From contig WNKV01000012.1 of NCBI GenBank assembly GCA_009720755.1, positions 106,528-170,527 on the forward strand: a DNA stretch of 64,000 nucleotides. Direction: 5' to 3'. Made by a program: the position numbers and the translations under genes. The stretch comes from Rhodoplanes serenus. Its GTDB lineage: Bacteria; Pseudomonadota; Alphaproteobacteria; Rhizobiales; Xanthobacteraceae. Shown piece after piece: positions 8,794-17,132 of this stretch (its first letter is position 1; each line of letters begins with the position of its first letter). The notes under the pieces were generated by a model that ran no database searches, had not been told where the DNA came from, and was given only the letters and a program-made list of their open reading frames with translations.

Positions 8794-9675
8794 GTGGAGA
8801 TCGGATTTGTCGGCCTCGGCGACATGGGCTCGCTGATCGTGCCGCGCCTGATGGCGGCCGGGCACCGGGTCACCGGCTGGAACCGCACCCGAGGGAAGGC
8901 CGAGCCGCTGATCGCGGCCGGCATGACGTTCGCGGACAGTCCGCGTGCCGCGGCGGCGAATGCCGAGCTCGTCTTCTCGATCGTCACCGACGGGGCCGCC
9001 GTGGAGCATGTGGCGCTGGCGCCCGACGGCATCCTGGCCGGGCTGCGCGAGGGCGGCATCTATGCCGACATGAGCACCATCGCACCGCATGTCAGCCGCG
9101 GCGTCGCCGAGCGGTTCGCCGCCGGCGGCCGGTTCATGCTGGATGCGCCGATCTCCGGCAGCCCGGTGACCGTGCAGGCCGGACAAGCCTCCGTGATGGT
9201 GGGCGGCGACGAGGGGGCCTATGAGCGCATCGTGCCGGTGCTGCAAGCGATCGGCCCCAAGGTGATGCGCGTCGGCGGCAACGGCCTCGCCTGCCAGATG
9301 AAGATCGCCGTGAATCTGCTGCTGATGGTCGAGGTGATTTGCTTCGGTGAGGCGGTGGCGCTCGCCGAGAAGGGCGGGGTTGCGCGCGAGACCGCGGTCG
9401 ACGCGATCCTTCGGAGCGTCGCCGCCTCGCCGGTGCTCGGCTATCGCGGTCCCTTCATCCTCGAAGGCAAGATGCCGGCGAAGCCGCTGGCCGACGTGAC
9501 GCTCCAGCAGAAGGACATGCTGCTCGCCCTCGATCTCGGCCGCCGGCTGGGAAGCCCGGTGCCGCTGGCCGCCGCCGCCAACGAGATGATGAACGCCTGC
9601 CGGGGGCTCGGCATCGACCACCGCGATTTCGTCGCCGCCCACGAGGTCTATCGGCGGCTGGGAGGACGATCGTGA
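8794..9675 (+). CDS. NAD(P)-dependent beta-hydroxyacid dehydrogenase (3-hydroxyisobutyrate dehydrogenase family)
   Basis: A 293-aa member of the 3-hydroxyisobutyrate/tartronate-semialdehyde reductase family, which oxidises beta-hydroxy acids with NAD(P). The Rossmann motif GFVGLGDMGSLIVPRL opens the protein. The substrate loop DAPISGSPVTVQAGQASVM follows, and the catalytic Lys region is CQMKIAVNLLL. The GTG start at 8794 follows AGGAGAG at good spacing and begins exactly at the conserved nucleotide-binding strand; the frame extends upstream without conserved sequence. The stop overlaps the next start (GTGA), coupling it to a cupin gene and then an MhpD-like hydratase. This suggests a short pathway for a hydroxy or oxo acid. 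Confidence 0.9.
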   Translation: MEIGFVGLGDMGSLIVPRLMAAGHRVTGWNRTRGKAEPLIAAGMTFADSPRAAAANAELVFSIVTDGAAVEHVALAPDGILAGLREGGIYADMSTIAPHVSRGVAERFAAGGRFMLDAPISGSPVTVQAGQASVMVGGDEGAYERIVPVLQAIGPKVMRVGGNGLACQMKIAVNLLLMVEVICFGEAVALAEKGGVARETAVDAILRSVAASPVLGYRGPFILEGKMPAKPLADVTLQQKDMLLALDLGRRLGSPVPLAAAANEMMNACRGLGIDHRDFVAAHEVYRRLGGRS

Positions 9676-10085
9676 GCCGGATGTACCGCACCACCTTGGC
9701 CGACGTGCCGCACGTCCAGGGGCTGAAGCGTGCCGACGGCTGGGTCGACATGCAGGTCCAGTTCCTGATCGACAAGAAGACCGCGGGTGCCGACCATGTG
9801 GTCGGCTGGACGGTGCTCAGGCCCGGCGCCAGCCACGAGTGCCACCGGCACCGCAACTGCGACGAGTTCTTCATCGTGCTGGAAGGCGAGGGGCACATCA
9901 TCACCGACACGGGCCTGGAGCCCTCCCGCAAGGGCGATGTCGTCTATTCGCCGCGCGGTTGCTGGCACGGCTTCGACAACACGTCGGATCGCGACGTGGT
10001 TCTGGTCTGGGGCTGGATGGGCGCGGGCTCCATCGCCGACTCGGGTTATGAAACACCCGGACGCTCCGAGGAGGGCGGGCCATGA
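9672..10085 (+). CDS. Cupin domain protein
   Basis: A 137-aa cupin with clear motifs HECHRHRNCDEFFIVLEGEG and GDVVYSPRGCWHGF, so two His and one Glu metal ligands are in place. It starts with a GTG that overlaps the dehydrogenase stop by 4 nt. It resembles small cupins found beside sugar-acid or oxo-acid dehydrogenases, but the function is not assigned. It is the third cupin in this 11-kb locus, each of a different type. Confidence 0.85.
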   Translation: MSRMYRTTLADVPHVQGLKRADGWVDMQVQFLIDKKTAGADHVVGWTVLRPGASHECHRHRNCDEFFIVLEGEGHIITDTGLEPSRKGDVVYSPRGCWHGFDNTSDRDVVLVWGWMGAGSIADSGYETPGRSEEGGP

Positions 10086-10098
10086 AGGAACCACGACG

Positions 10099-10827
10099 AT
10101 GACCATGACGAGCACCACCAGCCCGGCGACTTCGCCACTCGCCGATCCGCGCCTCGCCCGCGGCATGGCGGCCCTGATGACGCTGCGCGATCGCGCCATC
10201 GCCGAGGGCGCCCGGCCGATCGGCTGGAAGGTCGGCTTCTCCACCCCGGCCGCTCTCGCCAAGCTCGGCACCAAGGCGCCGCTGGTGGGCTTCATGCTCG
10301 ACCGCAAGGTGCTCGCCGCGGGCGCCACGGTGGCGCTGTCGCACTTCACCGGAGCGCCTGTGGCGGAGCCGGAGATCGTCGTCGAGATCGGCACCGATCT
10401 GCCGGGCGGCGGCGACGAGGCGGCGGCGCGCGCCGCCATCGTGGCGCTCGGTCCGGCGATCGAGCTGGTCGACGTCACGCCGAGCGACGATCCGGAGGCG
10501 ATCCTGGCGGGCGACATCTATCACCGCCACGTCGTGCTCGGCCCGCGGGCATCGCGGCCCGGCGGCGTCACCGCGGATCTCGTCTCCCGCGTGCTGCGCA
10601 ACGCCACGACTGTGGCGACACCGGCCGACGTCACCGCCAACACGGGCGGCCTCGCCATGCTGGTGCGTCACGTCGCCGACACGGTGGCGGCGCTCGGTCT
10701 GACGCTGCGGGCCGGCGACCTCATCATCGCGGGATCGATCACGGCACCGCTCGCTCTCACGGCCGAGGACCGCATGCTCGTCCATGCCCTCGATCCGATC
10801 GGCGAGGTCTCGGTGCGGTTCGCCTGA
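10099..10827 (+). CDS. 2-keto-4-pentenoate hydratase / fumarylacetoacetate hydrolase family protein (MhpD-like)
   Basis: A 242-aa enzyme of the MhpD/DmpE-type branch of the FAH superfamily; members hydrate 2-oxo-pent-4-enoates or decarboxylate related oxo acids using a divalent metal. PIGWKVGFSTPAAL is the family N-terminal signature. The metal-binding E-X-E lies in AEPEIVVEIG, and SITAPLAL near the C terminus fits the usual GS(I/L) region. The ATG at 10099 lies 13 nt after the cupin stop. It ends the rightward arm. The arm pairs a beta-hydroxyacid dehydrogenase with this hydratase, so an oxo-acid intermediate is likely. Confidence 0.85.
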   Translation: MTMTSTTSPATSPLADPRLARGMAALMTLRDRAIAEGARPIGWKVGFSTPAALAKLGTKAPLVGFMLDRKVLAAGATVALSHFTGAPVAEPEIVVEIGTDLPGGGDEAAARAAIVALGPAIELVDVTPSDDPEAILAGDIYHRHVVLGPRASRPGGVTADLVSRVLRNATTVATPADVTANTGGLAMLVRHVADTVAALGLTLRAGDLIIAGSITAPLALTAEDRMLVHALDPIGEVSVRFA

Positions 10828-11206
10828 GCGTCGGGCACCCGCCGTCGGCGAGCCCGTCGAACGGCGCGGGCTCGCCGACGGCAACCTGGCGTGGCGCATC
10901 GGCGGACGGCGCGCTTGCGTTGCCGGTCGGTGCTGCGGGTCGATGCTGCGGATAGAGGTGTCATGAAACCGCACGCTCGACACGTCCGGTTCTTTGCTGT
11001 GCTTCGCGCCGGGTGCCTCTCACAAAGTTGCGTGAGTAACGTTGTGAAAGACAGATTGCGCTACCTTCGTAAGGACTCCTCCGACTAGGTGTTTTTCACC
11101 TTTCTTGATACTTCGGCGACGTCGACCGTAATTCGCGCGTGTCGCGGCGCCCGCCGCGAGCAGGTGGTCCGTGTGCCTCGCGGACCCGGCCGGTTAGGAG
11201 AATCTC
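10828..11206. other. Long 5' region of cstA with dyad symmetry
   Basis: No gene is supported in these 379 nt. The second half is markedly less GC-rich than its surroundings. An imperfect dyad, CACAAaGTT N8 AACgTTGTG, spans 11021-11046 with one mismatch and may be an operator. A small hairpin CCTT-CGT-AAGG follows at 11065-11075, then AGGTG-TTTTT-CACCT (11087-11101). The cstA ribosome site TTAGGAG lies at the end. This looks like a regulated leader. Confidence 0.5.
11021..11046. promoter_or_regulatory. Imperfect 26-bp dyad upstream of cstA (operator candidate)
   Basis: The arms CACAAAGTTGC and its near complement GTAACGTTGTG pair at ten of eleven positions counting one G-T pair. It lies about 160 nt upstream of the cstA start. 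Which factor binds is not known. Confidence 0.4.
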
Positions 11207-13294
11207 ATGACGGCTCTAGTCCGAAGCAACCCGAAAGGGCACTGGGCCCTTTGGGTCCTGGTGGTGATACTGGGCACCGTATCGCTCGGTGTTGTGGCGC
11301 TCAATCGTGGTGAGAGCATCAACGCGGCGTGGCTCGTCGTCGCCGCGGTCTGCACCTACCTGATCGCCTACCGCTTCTATGCTCTGTTCATCGCCGAGAA
11401 GGTGCTGCGCGTCGATCCTGCGCGGCCCACCCCGGCGCAACGGCACAACGACGGTCTCGACTACGTCCCGACCAACAAGTACGTGCTGTTCGGCCACCAC
11501 TTCGCCGCCATCGCGGGCGCCGGCCCGCTGGTCGGCCCGGTGCTCGCCGCCCAGATGGGCTATCTGCCCGGCACGCTGTGGATTCTCGCGGGCGTGGTGT
11601 TCGCCGGCGCCGTGCAGGACATGATCGTCCTGTTCATGTCGACGCGGCGCGACGGCCGCTCGCTCGGCGACATGATCCGCGCCGAGATGGGTCCGGTGGC
11701 GGGCGGCATCGCGCTGGTCGGCGTGCTGCTGATCATGATCATCCTGCTCGCCGTGCTGGCGCTGGTGGTCGTCAAGGCGCTGGTCGGCAGCCCATGGGGC
11801 ACCTTCGCGGTGGTCGCGACCATCCCGATCGCCATGCTGATGGGCATCTACACCCGCTTCATCCGGGTCGGCCGCATCATGGAGATGTCGATCATCGGCT
11901 TCGTTCTGCTGATGACCGCCCTGCTGTTCGGCCGCACCGTCTCCGAGACCCCGTCGCTCGCCGTCCTGTTCGACTGGAAAGGCGAGACGCTGGCGCTGGC
12001 CATCATCGGCTACGGCTTCGTCGCGTCGGTGCTGCCCGTTTGGCTGCTGCTGGCGCCGCGCGACTATCTGTCGACCTTCCTCAAGATCGGCACCATCTGC
12101 CTGCTGGCGATCGGCATCATCGTGGTTCAGCCCGAGCTGAAGATGCCGGCGGTCACCAAGTTCGTCGACGGCACCGGGCCGGTGTGGGCCGGCAGCCTGT
12201 TCCCGTTCCTGTTCATCACCATCGCGTGCGGCGCGGTCTCGGGCTTCCACTCGCTGATCTCGTCCGGCACCACGCCCAAGATGATCGAGAACGAGGATCA
12301 GATCCGCCTGATCGGCTACGGCGGCATGCTGATGGAGTCGTTCGTCGCCATCATGGCCCTGATCGCCGCGACCGTGATCGAGCCCGGCGTCTACTTCGCC
12401 ATGAACAGCCCGGCCGGCGTGATCGGCACCACGGTCGACAAGGCCTCGCAGGTCATCTCCGCCTGGGGCTTCCTGGTGACGCCCGAGATGCTCAGCCAGA
12501 TGGCCTCCGACGTGGGCGAGCACACGATCCTGTCGCGGGCCGGCGGCGCGCCCACTCTCGCGGTCGGCATGGCCCACATCCTGTCCGGCCTGATCGGCGG
12601 CAAGGCGATGATGGGCCTGTGGTACCACTTCGCCATCCTGTTCGAGGCCCTGTTCATCCTGACGACGGTCGACGCCGGAACCCGGGTCGCCCGCTTCATG
12701 ATCCAGGACCTGATCGGCAGCGTGATTCCGCCGTTCAAGAACACCGAGTCGTGGGTCAACAACCTGATCGGCTCGGCCCTCTCGGTGACGTGCTGGGGCT
12801 ACTTCCTGTACCAGGGCGTCGTCGACCCGCTCGGCGGCATCAACACGCTGTGGCCGTTGTTCGGCATCTCCAACCAGATGCTGGCCGGCATCGCGCTGAT
12901 CCTGTGCACGACCGTGCTGTTCAAGATGAAGCACGAGCGGTACGCCTGGGTCACGCTCCTGCCGACCACCTGGCTGCTCGCCTGCACGCTGACGGCCGGC
13001 ATGCAGAAGATCTTCCACCCCAGCCCGCGGATCGGCTTCCTGGCGCACGCCCAGGTGTTCGGCGATGCGCTGGCTCAGGGGAAGGTCCTCGCGCCGGCCA
13101 AGAACCTCGAGGAGATGAGCCGGATCGTGTTCAACGACTACATCAACACGGCGCTCTCGGCGGCGTTCGTGGGCGTGGTCCTTGCCATGCTGGTGTTCGG
13201 CATCGTCAGCATCCGCAAGGCGCTGGCGACCTCGCGCGTCACCACGGCGGAGGTCGGCGGCAGCGTCGGCAGCGCACGGGCGGCCCATGCCTGA
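11207..13294 (+). CDS. cstA: Carbon starvation protein CstA, pyruvate/peptide transporter
   Basis: An inner-membrane transporter of the CstA family (695 aa, about 16-18 hydrophobic helices), known in enterobacteria to import pyruvate and peptides during carbon starvation. The family core is strong: [47 protein letters not shown] and [20 protein letters not shown]. The start is an ATG with TTAGGAG nine nt upstream. It overlaps a small DUF466 gene at its 3' end, the conserved cstA-ybdD arrangement. A GC hairpin terminator follows the pair. Regulation probably acts through the unusual long leader upstream. Confidence 0.97.
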   Translation: MTALVRSNPKGHWALWVLVVILGTVSLGVVALNRGESINAAWLVVAAVCTYLIAYRFYALFIAEKVLRVDPARPTPAQRHNDGLDYVPTNKYVLFGHHFAAIAGAGPLVGPVLAAQMGYLPGTLWILAGVVFAGAVQDMIVLFMSTRRDGRSLGDMIRAEMGPVAGGIALVGVLLIMIILLAVLALVVVKALVGSPWGTFAVVATIPIAMLMGIYTRFIRVGRIMEMSIIGFVLLMTALLFGRTVSETPSLAVLFDWKGETLALAIIGYGFVASVLPVWLLLAPRDYLSTFLKIGTICLLAIGIIVVQPELKMPAVTKFVDGTGPVWAGSLFPFLFITIACGAVSGFHSLISSGTTPKMIENEDQIRLIGYGGMLMESFVAIMALIAATVIEPGVYFAMNSPAGVIGTTVDKASQVISAWGFLVTPEMLSQMASDVGEHTILSRAGGAPTLAVGMAHILSGLIGGKAMMGLWYHFAILFEALFILTTVDAGTRVARFMIQDLIGSVIPPFKNTESWVNNLIGSALSVTCWGYFLYQGVVDPLGGINTLWPLFGISNQMLAGIALILCTTVLFKMKHERYAWVTLLPTTWLLACTLTAGMQKIFHPSPRIGFLAHAQVFGDALAQGKVLAPAKNLEEMSRIVFNDYINTALSAAFVGVVLAMLVFGIVSIRKALATSRVTTAEVGGSVGSARAAHA

Positions 13295-13499
13295 GCCGGG
13301 CACCAGCACGCTCGGCCTCGCCGGGTGGGCCGTCCGCACGGCCCGCCTGATGGTCGGGGTGCCCGACTACGACACCTATGTGGAGCACCGCAAGGTGACC
13401 CATCCGGGCGAGCCGGTGATGACTTATGCGGAGTTCTTCCGGGAGCGCCAGGACGCGCGCTATGCGTTCGGCAAAGGCGGCCGCTTCCGCTGCTGCTGA
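13287..13499 (+). CDS. ybdD: YbdD/YjiX family small protein (DUF466)
   Basis: A 70-aa protein of the YbdD/YjiX family, the usual partner of CstA-type transporters and needed for pyruvate uptake in E. coli. Family hallmarks are [35 protein letters not shown] and a C-terminal GGRFRCC. The ATG at 13287 overlaps the last 8 nt of cstA in another frame, so expression is coupled; the open frame extends upstream but only inside cstA. Confidence 0.92.
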   Translation: MPEPGTSTLGLAGWAVRTARLMVGVPDYDTYVEHRKVTHPGEPVMTYAEFFRERQDARYAFGKGGRFRCC

Positions 13500-13526
13500 G
13501 CCCGGGCTTCCGGAGACGAGGAGAGG

Positions 13527-13552
13527 AGGGGCGGCCCCCGGGCCGCCCCTTT
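13527..13552 (+). terminator. Rho-independent terminator after cstA-ybdD
   Basis: A perfect 10-bp stem AGGGGCGGCC / GGCCGCCCCT with a 4-nt loop, followed by TTTG. It sits 28 nt after the ybdD stop. The T tract is short, as is usual in high-GC genomes. Confidence 0.75.
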
Positions 13553-13681
13553 GTCGTCGGGCCGCCGTCGTCGGGCCGCCGTCTGCGGGCCGGTGGAAGG
13601 GGCTCGGCGCCGCGTGACCGGGCGGCCGCGGATCGGTATGCTGCGGCCAGCTCCGCCGGACCATTCAGGGTGCCATCCGCC

Positions 13682-15013
13682 ATGCTCCGATTGCTCGCCG
13701 TTCTCGGCCTCGCCGCCGCGGGCGTCCTCGGCCAAGCCGCCGACCCCGCCGCCGCGCAGACGCCCGCCCGCGTCACCGTCGTCACCTCCTTCTCGAAGGA
13801 CGTCACCGACCCGATCAAGAAGGCGTTCGAGCAGGCGGCGCCCGGCTTCACGCTGGAGGTCCAGAACCGCAACACCAACGCCGGCGTGAAGTATCTCGAG
13901 GAGACCCGGGCCAAGAACCAGGTCGATCTGTTCTGGGCCTCGGCCCCGGATGCCTTCGAGGTGCTCAAGAGCAAGGGCCTGCTGGCTCGCCACCAGCCGA
14001 AGGCGACCGGCATCCCGGACCGGATCGGCGCCTTCCCGATCAACGATCCGGACGGCTTCTATTTCGGCTTCGCCGCCTCGGGCTACGGCATCATGTGGAA
14101 CACCCGCTACGCGCGGGCCAACAAGCTGCCCGATCCGAAGGAATGGAGCGACCTCACGGCGCCGGTGTTCTTCGATCACGTCGCCATCGCGGCGCCGTCG
14201 CGCTCCGGCACCACCCATCTCACCATCGAGACCATCCTTCAGGGCGAGGGTTGGGACAACGGCTGGCGCACCATCAAGGCGATGGCCGGCAATTTCCGTC
14301 AGGTCACCGAGCGCTCCTTCGGGGTGCCGGAGGCGGTCAACTCGGGCCAGATCGGCGTCGGCATCGTCATCGACTTCTTCGGCTTCTCGGCCCAGGCGGC
14401 CGGCTTCCCGGTCAAGTTCGTCTATCCGAGCGTCACCACCATCGTGCCGGCCAATGTGGGCATCGTGACCGACGCGCCGAACCGCGCCGGCGCCGCGGCC
14501 TTCATCGACTTCCTGCTCTCCGACAAGGGCCAGGAGGTGCTGCTGGAGCCGACCATCCGTCGCCTGCCGGTGAACCCGGCGACCTACGCCAAGGCACCGG
14601 CCGACTACCCGAACCCGTTCAAGGACCCGTCCCTCGGCGCCAAGGTGAAGTTCGACCCCGAGGTGTCCGAGAAGCGCACCGCCGTGGTGGATGCGCTGTT
14701 CGACCAGCTGATCACCTTCCAGCTCGACGGCCTGAAGGCGGCCACCAAGGCGATCCACGAGGCCGAGGCGGCGCTCGCCCGCAAGGACAGCGCGCCGGCG
14801 CGGGCGCTGGTGAAGGAGGCGCGTGATCTCGTCGCCGCCATGCCGGTGACGGCCGCCGAGGCGGCCTCGCCGGAGATCGCCGGTGCCTTCACGGGCGCCA
14901 AGGAGAAGGGGGCGCGGCAGGCCGAGCTGGAGAACCGCTGGTCCGCTTTTGCACGTGATCACTACGCCCAGGCGAAGGCCAAGGCGGACGACGCGGTGCG
15001 GCTGGCGAAGTGA
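13682..15013 (+). CDS. ABC transporter substrate-binding protein, ferric/phosphonate (FbpA/AfuA) type, with C-terminal extension
   Basis: Periplasmic binding protein of the type 2 fold, 443 aa. A signal peptide (MLRLLAVLGLAAAGVLG, cleaved near AAAQ) precedes RVTVVTSFSKDVTDPIKKAF, then DLFWASAPDAFEVLKSKGLL and YGIMWNTRYA. These fit the Fe(III)/2-aminoethylphosphonate/thiamine-binding group. Typical members have about 330-350 aa. Here roughly 100 extra residues from about 330 onward form an Ala/Lys/Glu-rich helical tail containing TKAIHEAEAALARKD. The start ATG lies right before the signal peptide. The permease and ATPase genes follow after a repeat-filled gap. The ligand is not certain; iron or an organophosphonate is most likely by family. 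Confidence 0.88.
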   Translation: MLRLLAVLGLAAAGVLGQAADPAAAQTPARVTVVTSFSKDVTDPIKKAFEQAAPGFTLEVQNRNTNAGVKYLEETRAKNQVDLFWASAPDAFEVLKSKGLLARHQPKATGIPDRIGAFPINDPDGFYFGFAASGYGIMWNTRYARANKLPDPKEWSDLTAPVFFDHVAIAAPSRSGTTHLTIETILQGEGWDNGWRTIKAMAGNFRQVTERSFGVPEAVNSGQIGVGIVIDFFGFSAQAAGFPVKFVYPSVTTIVPANVGIVTDAPNRAGAAAFIDFLLSDKGQEVLLEPTIRRLPVNPATYAKAPADYPNPFKDPSLGAKVKFDPEVSEKRTAVVDALFDQLITFQLDGLKAATKAIHEAEAALARKDSAPARALVKEARDLVAAMPVTAAEAASPEIAGAFTGAKEKGARQAELENRWSAFARDHYAQAKAKADDAVRLAK

Positions 15014-15377
15014 TGCGGAGCGACGTCGTCCCGGCGCGGCCTTCACCTTTCCCCGGTCGCGGGAGAGGGAGCACCGGCGTCGTGGGGTACCGTCAGCCCC
15101 GGAACATTGTCCCGGCCGCTCGGTTCACCTCTCCCCGCTCGCGGGGAGAGGTCGGATCGCGCAGCGATCCGGGTGAGGGGGATCTGCCGCGAGTGTCCGC
15201 CTCATGGTGGAGCCCCTCATCCGGCCCGCCGCTTCGCGGCGAGCCACCTTCTCCCCGCGAGCGGGGAGAAGGCCAACCGGCGCTCTGCGTTGGGTCAGTG
15301 AAACGGAAACGTCGCCGGCTTCCCATGCGACACGATGGTCGTCCACCGATCCTGGGGCTCCCGTCGCGGAGAGGTGA
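15014..15377. repeat. Cluster of REP-like palindromes between binding-protein and permease genes
   Basis: No gene. Perfect inverted repeats are ACCTCTCCCCGC-TC-GCGGGGAGAGGT (15127-15152), the same 12-bp arm as at 6572-6598, and CCTTCTCCCCGC-GA-GCGGGGAGAAGG (15247-15272). A GGATCGCGCAGCGATCC palindrome follows the first. The cluster splits the ABC operon and could lower or stabilise the mRNA so that binding protein is made in excess of the membrane parts. Confidence 0.75.
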
Positions 15378-17132
15378 ATGACTCTCGCTTTGCCGACGAC
15401 AGCGCCCCGCGAGAAGCGCGCCGGAGCCGCGGCCGCGACGCCCGGCCAATGGGCCGTGGCGCTCGCCATCATGGCGTTCCTGCTGGTCGCCCTGGTCATC
15501 CCAGTGTCGACCGTCGTCTATGTGGCGTTCACCGAGAAGGGCACCGGCGCCTTCACGCTGGTCAACTTCGTCGACTTCGCCCGCACCGACCTGTTCGTCC
15601 GCGCCACCTGGAATTCGGTGTGGGCGGCCGCCATGACGGTGGTGCTGGCGACCGTGCTGGCGCTGCCGCTCGCCGTGGTGACGACGCGCTATCGGTTCCG
15701 TGGCGCCGCCCTGGTGCAGACGCTCGGCTTCCTGCCGCTGATCATGCCGCCCTTCGTCGGCGCCGTCGCCATGCAGCTCTTCTTCGGCCGCAACGGCACC
15801 ATCAACCTGCTGCTCGGCGACTGGTTCGACATCTCGATCCCGTTCATGGAGGGGCTGAACGGTGTCGTCTTCGTCGAGGGGGTCCACTACTTCCCGTTCA
15901 TCCTGCTCAATCTCTCGACGGCGCTGCGGACTATCGATCGCAGCATGGAGGAGGCGGCCCAGAATCTCGGCAGCTCGGGGCTGCGGCTGTTCCGCCGCAT
16001 CGTCTTTCCGCTCGCCATGCCGGGCTACGTGGCGGGCGCCTCGCTGGTGTTCGTTAAGGTGTTCGACGATCTCGCCACGCCACTGCTCCTCAACGTCAAG
16101 GACATGCTGGCGCCGCAGGCCTATCTGCGCATCACCTCGATCGGTATCGCCGATCCGATGGGTTACGTGATCGCGGTCGTGCTGGTGCTCCTGTCGGTCG
16201 GTGCCGTGGTGCTGTCGATGCTGGCGATGCGGGGGCGTGACTACGCCACCGTGCAGCGTGGCGGCGGCGGGCTCGACACGCGGCCACTGCGACGCGGCGA
16301 GCGGCTCATCGCCTGGGCCGTGGTGCTGGCCATCCTGGCGCTGGTGCTGGCGCCCCATGCGGCACTGCTGCTCCTGTCGCTCGCCACCGTGTGGTCCTAC
16401 AGCCCGCTGCCGGACGGCTTCACGCTCGCCCATTACGCGCGCGTGTTCGGGGACTCGTCGCTCTACATCACCAATACGCTGCTCTACGCCTCGCTGGCCG
16501 GACTGATCGACGTCGTGCTCGGCACCGCGATCGCGTATCTGGTGCTGCGCACCAAGCTGCCGGGTCGCCAGTGGCTCGACTGGACCGCCATGGCGGCGGT
16601 CGCGGTGCCGGGCGTGGTGATCGGCATCGGCTATCTGCGCGCCTTCTACGGCATCGATGTCGGGGGCGTTCCGCTCGCCACGCTGTGGATCGTCATCGTG
16701 CTGGCGCTGGCGGTGCGTCGGCTGCCCTATGCGCTGCGCGCCTGCTACGCGGCGCTCCAGCAGATCTCGGTGTCGCTCGAGGAGGCGGCCGAGAATCTCG
16801 GCGCCACCAAGGCCCGCACGCTGCGTCGCGTGGTGGTGCCGCTGATCTCGGGCGGCATGCTGGCGGGCTTCATCTCCTCGTTTGCCACCGCGTCGGTCGA
16901 GCTGGCCGCCACCCTGATGCTGGTGCAGTCGAATTCCGATGCGCCGCTCGCTTACGGGCTCTATGTGTTCATGCAGTCGCCGGCCGGCCGCGGCCCGGGC
17001 GCCGCCTTGGGCGTCATCGCGGTGGTGCTGGTGGCGGTCTGCACCTTCCTGTCCCACCTCGTGGTCGAGCGTCAGCACCGGCGGCAGAGCCGCGACGTCG
17101 CCGCCCCGACGATCCCCGGAGCGACCGGATGA
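15378..17132 (+). CDS. ABC transporter permease, fused two-domain (FbpB-like)
   Basis: Inner-membrane permease of 584 aa made of two tandem six-helix BPD_transp_1 halves, so one chain supplies the whole membrane channel, as in FbpB/AfuB/SfuB iron importers. Each half carries the EAA loop that docks to the ATPase: EEAAQNLGSSGLRLFRRI near residue 190 and EEAAENLGATKARTLRRV near residue 470. The ATG follows a purine-rich GGAGAGGTGA. Its stop overlaps the ATPase start (ATGA). The substrate is set by the binding protein upstream. Confidence 0.93.
   Translation: MTLALPTTAPREKRAGAAAATPGQWAVALAIMAFLLVALVIPVSTVVYVAFTEKGTGAFTLVNFVDFARTDLFVRATWNSVWAAAMTVVLATVLALPLAVVTTRYRFRGAALVQTLGFLPLIMPPFVGAVAMQLFFGRNGTINLLLGDWFDISIPFMEGLNGVVFVEGVHYFPFILLNLSTALRTIDRSMEEAAQNLGSSGLRLFRRIVFPLAMPGYVAGASLVFVKVFDDLATPLLLNVKDMLAPQAYLRITSIGIADPMGYVIAVVLVLLSVGAVVLSMLAMRGRDYATVQRGGGGLDTRPLRRGERLIAWAVVLAILALVLAPHAALLLLSLATVWSYSPLPDGFTLAHYARVFGDSSLYITNTLLYASLAGLIDVVLGTAIAYLVLRTKLPGRQWLDWTAMAAVAVPGVVIGIGYLRAFYGIDVGGVPLATLWIVIVLALAVRRLPYALRACYAALQQISVSLEEAAENLGATKARTLRRVVVPLISGGMLAGFISSFATASVELAATLMLVQSNSDAPLAYGLYVFMQSPAGRGPGAALGVIAVVLVAVCTFLSHLVVERQHRRQSRDVAAPTIPGATG

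Noticed and set aside
10891..11088. Small 65-codon open frame before cstA
   Set aside because: No ribosome site, no conserved pattern, and it covers the dyad and leader structure.
11216..13339. A 707-codon open frame antisense to cstA
   Set aside because: It is rich in His, Arg, Asp and Gln with no domain pattern, a typical shadow of a GC-rich gene; CstA on the other strand is unmistakable.
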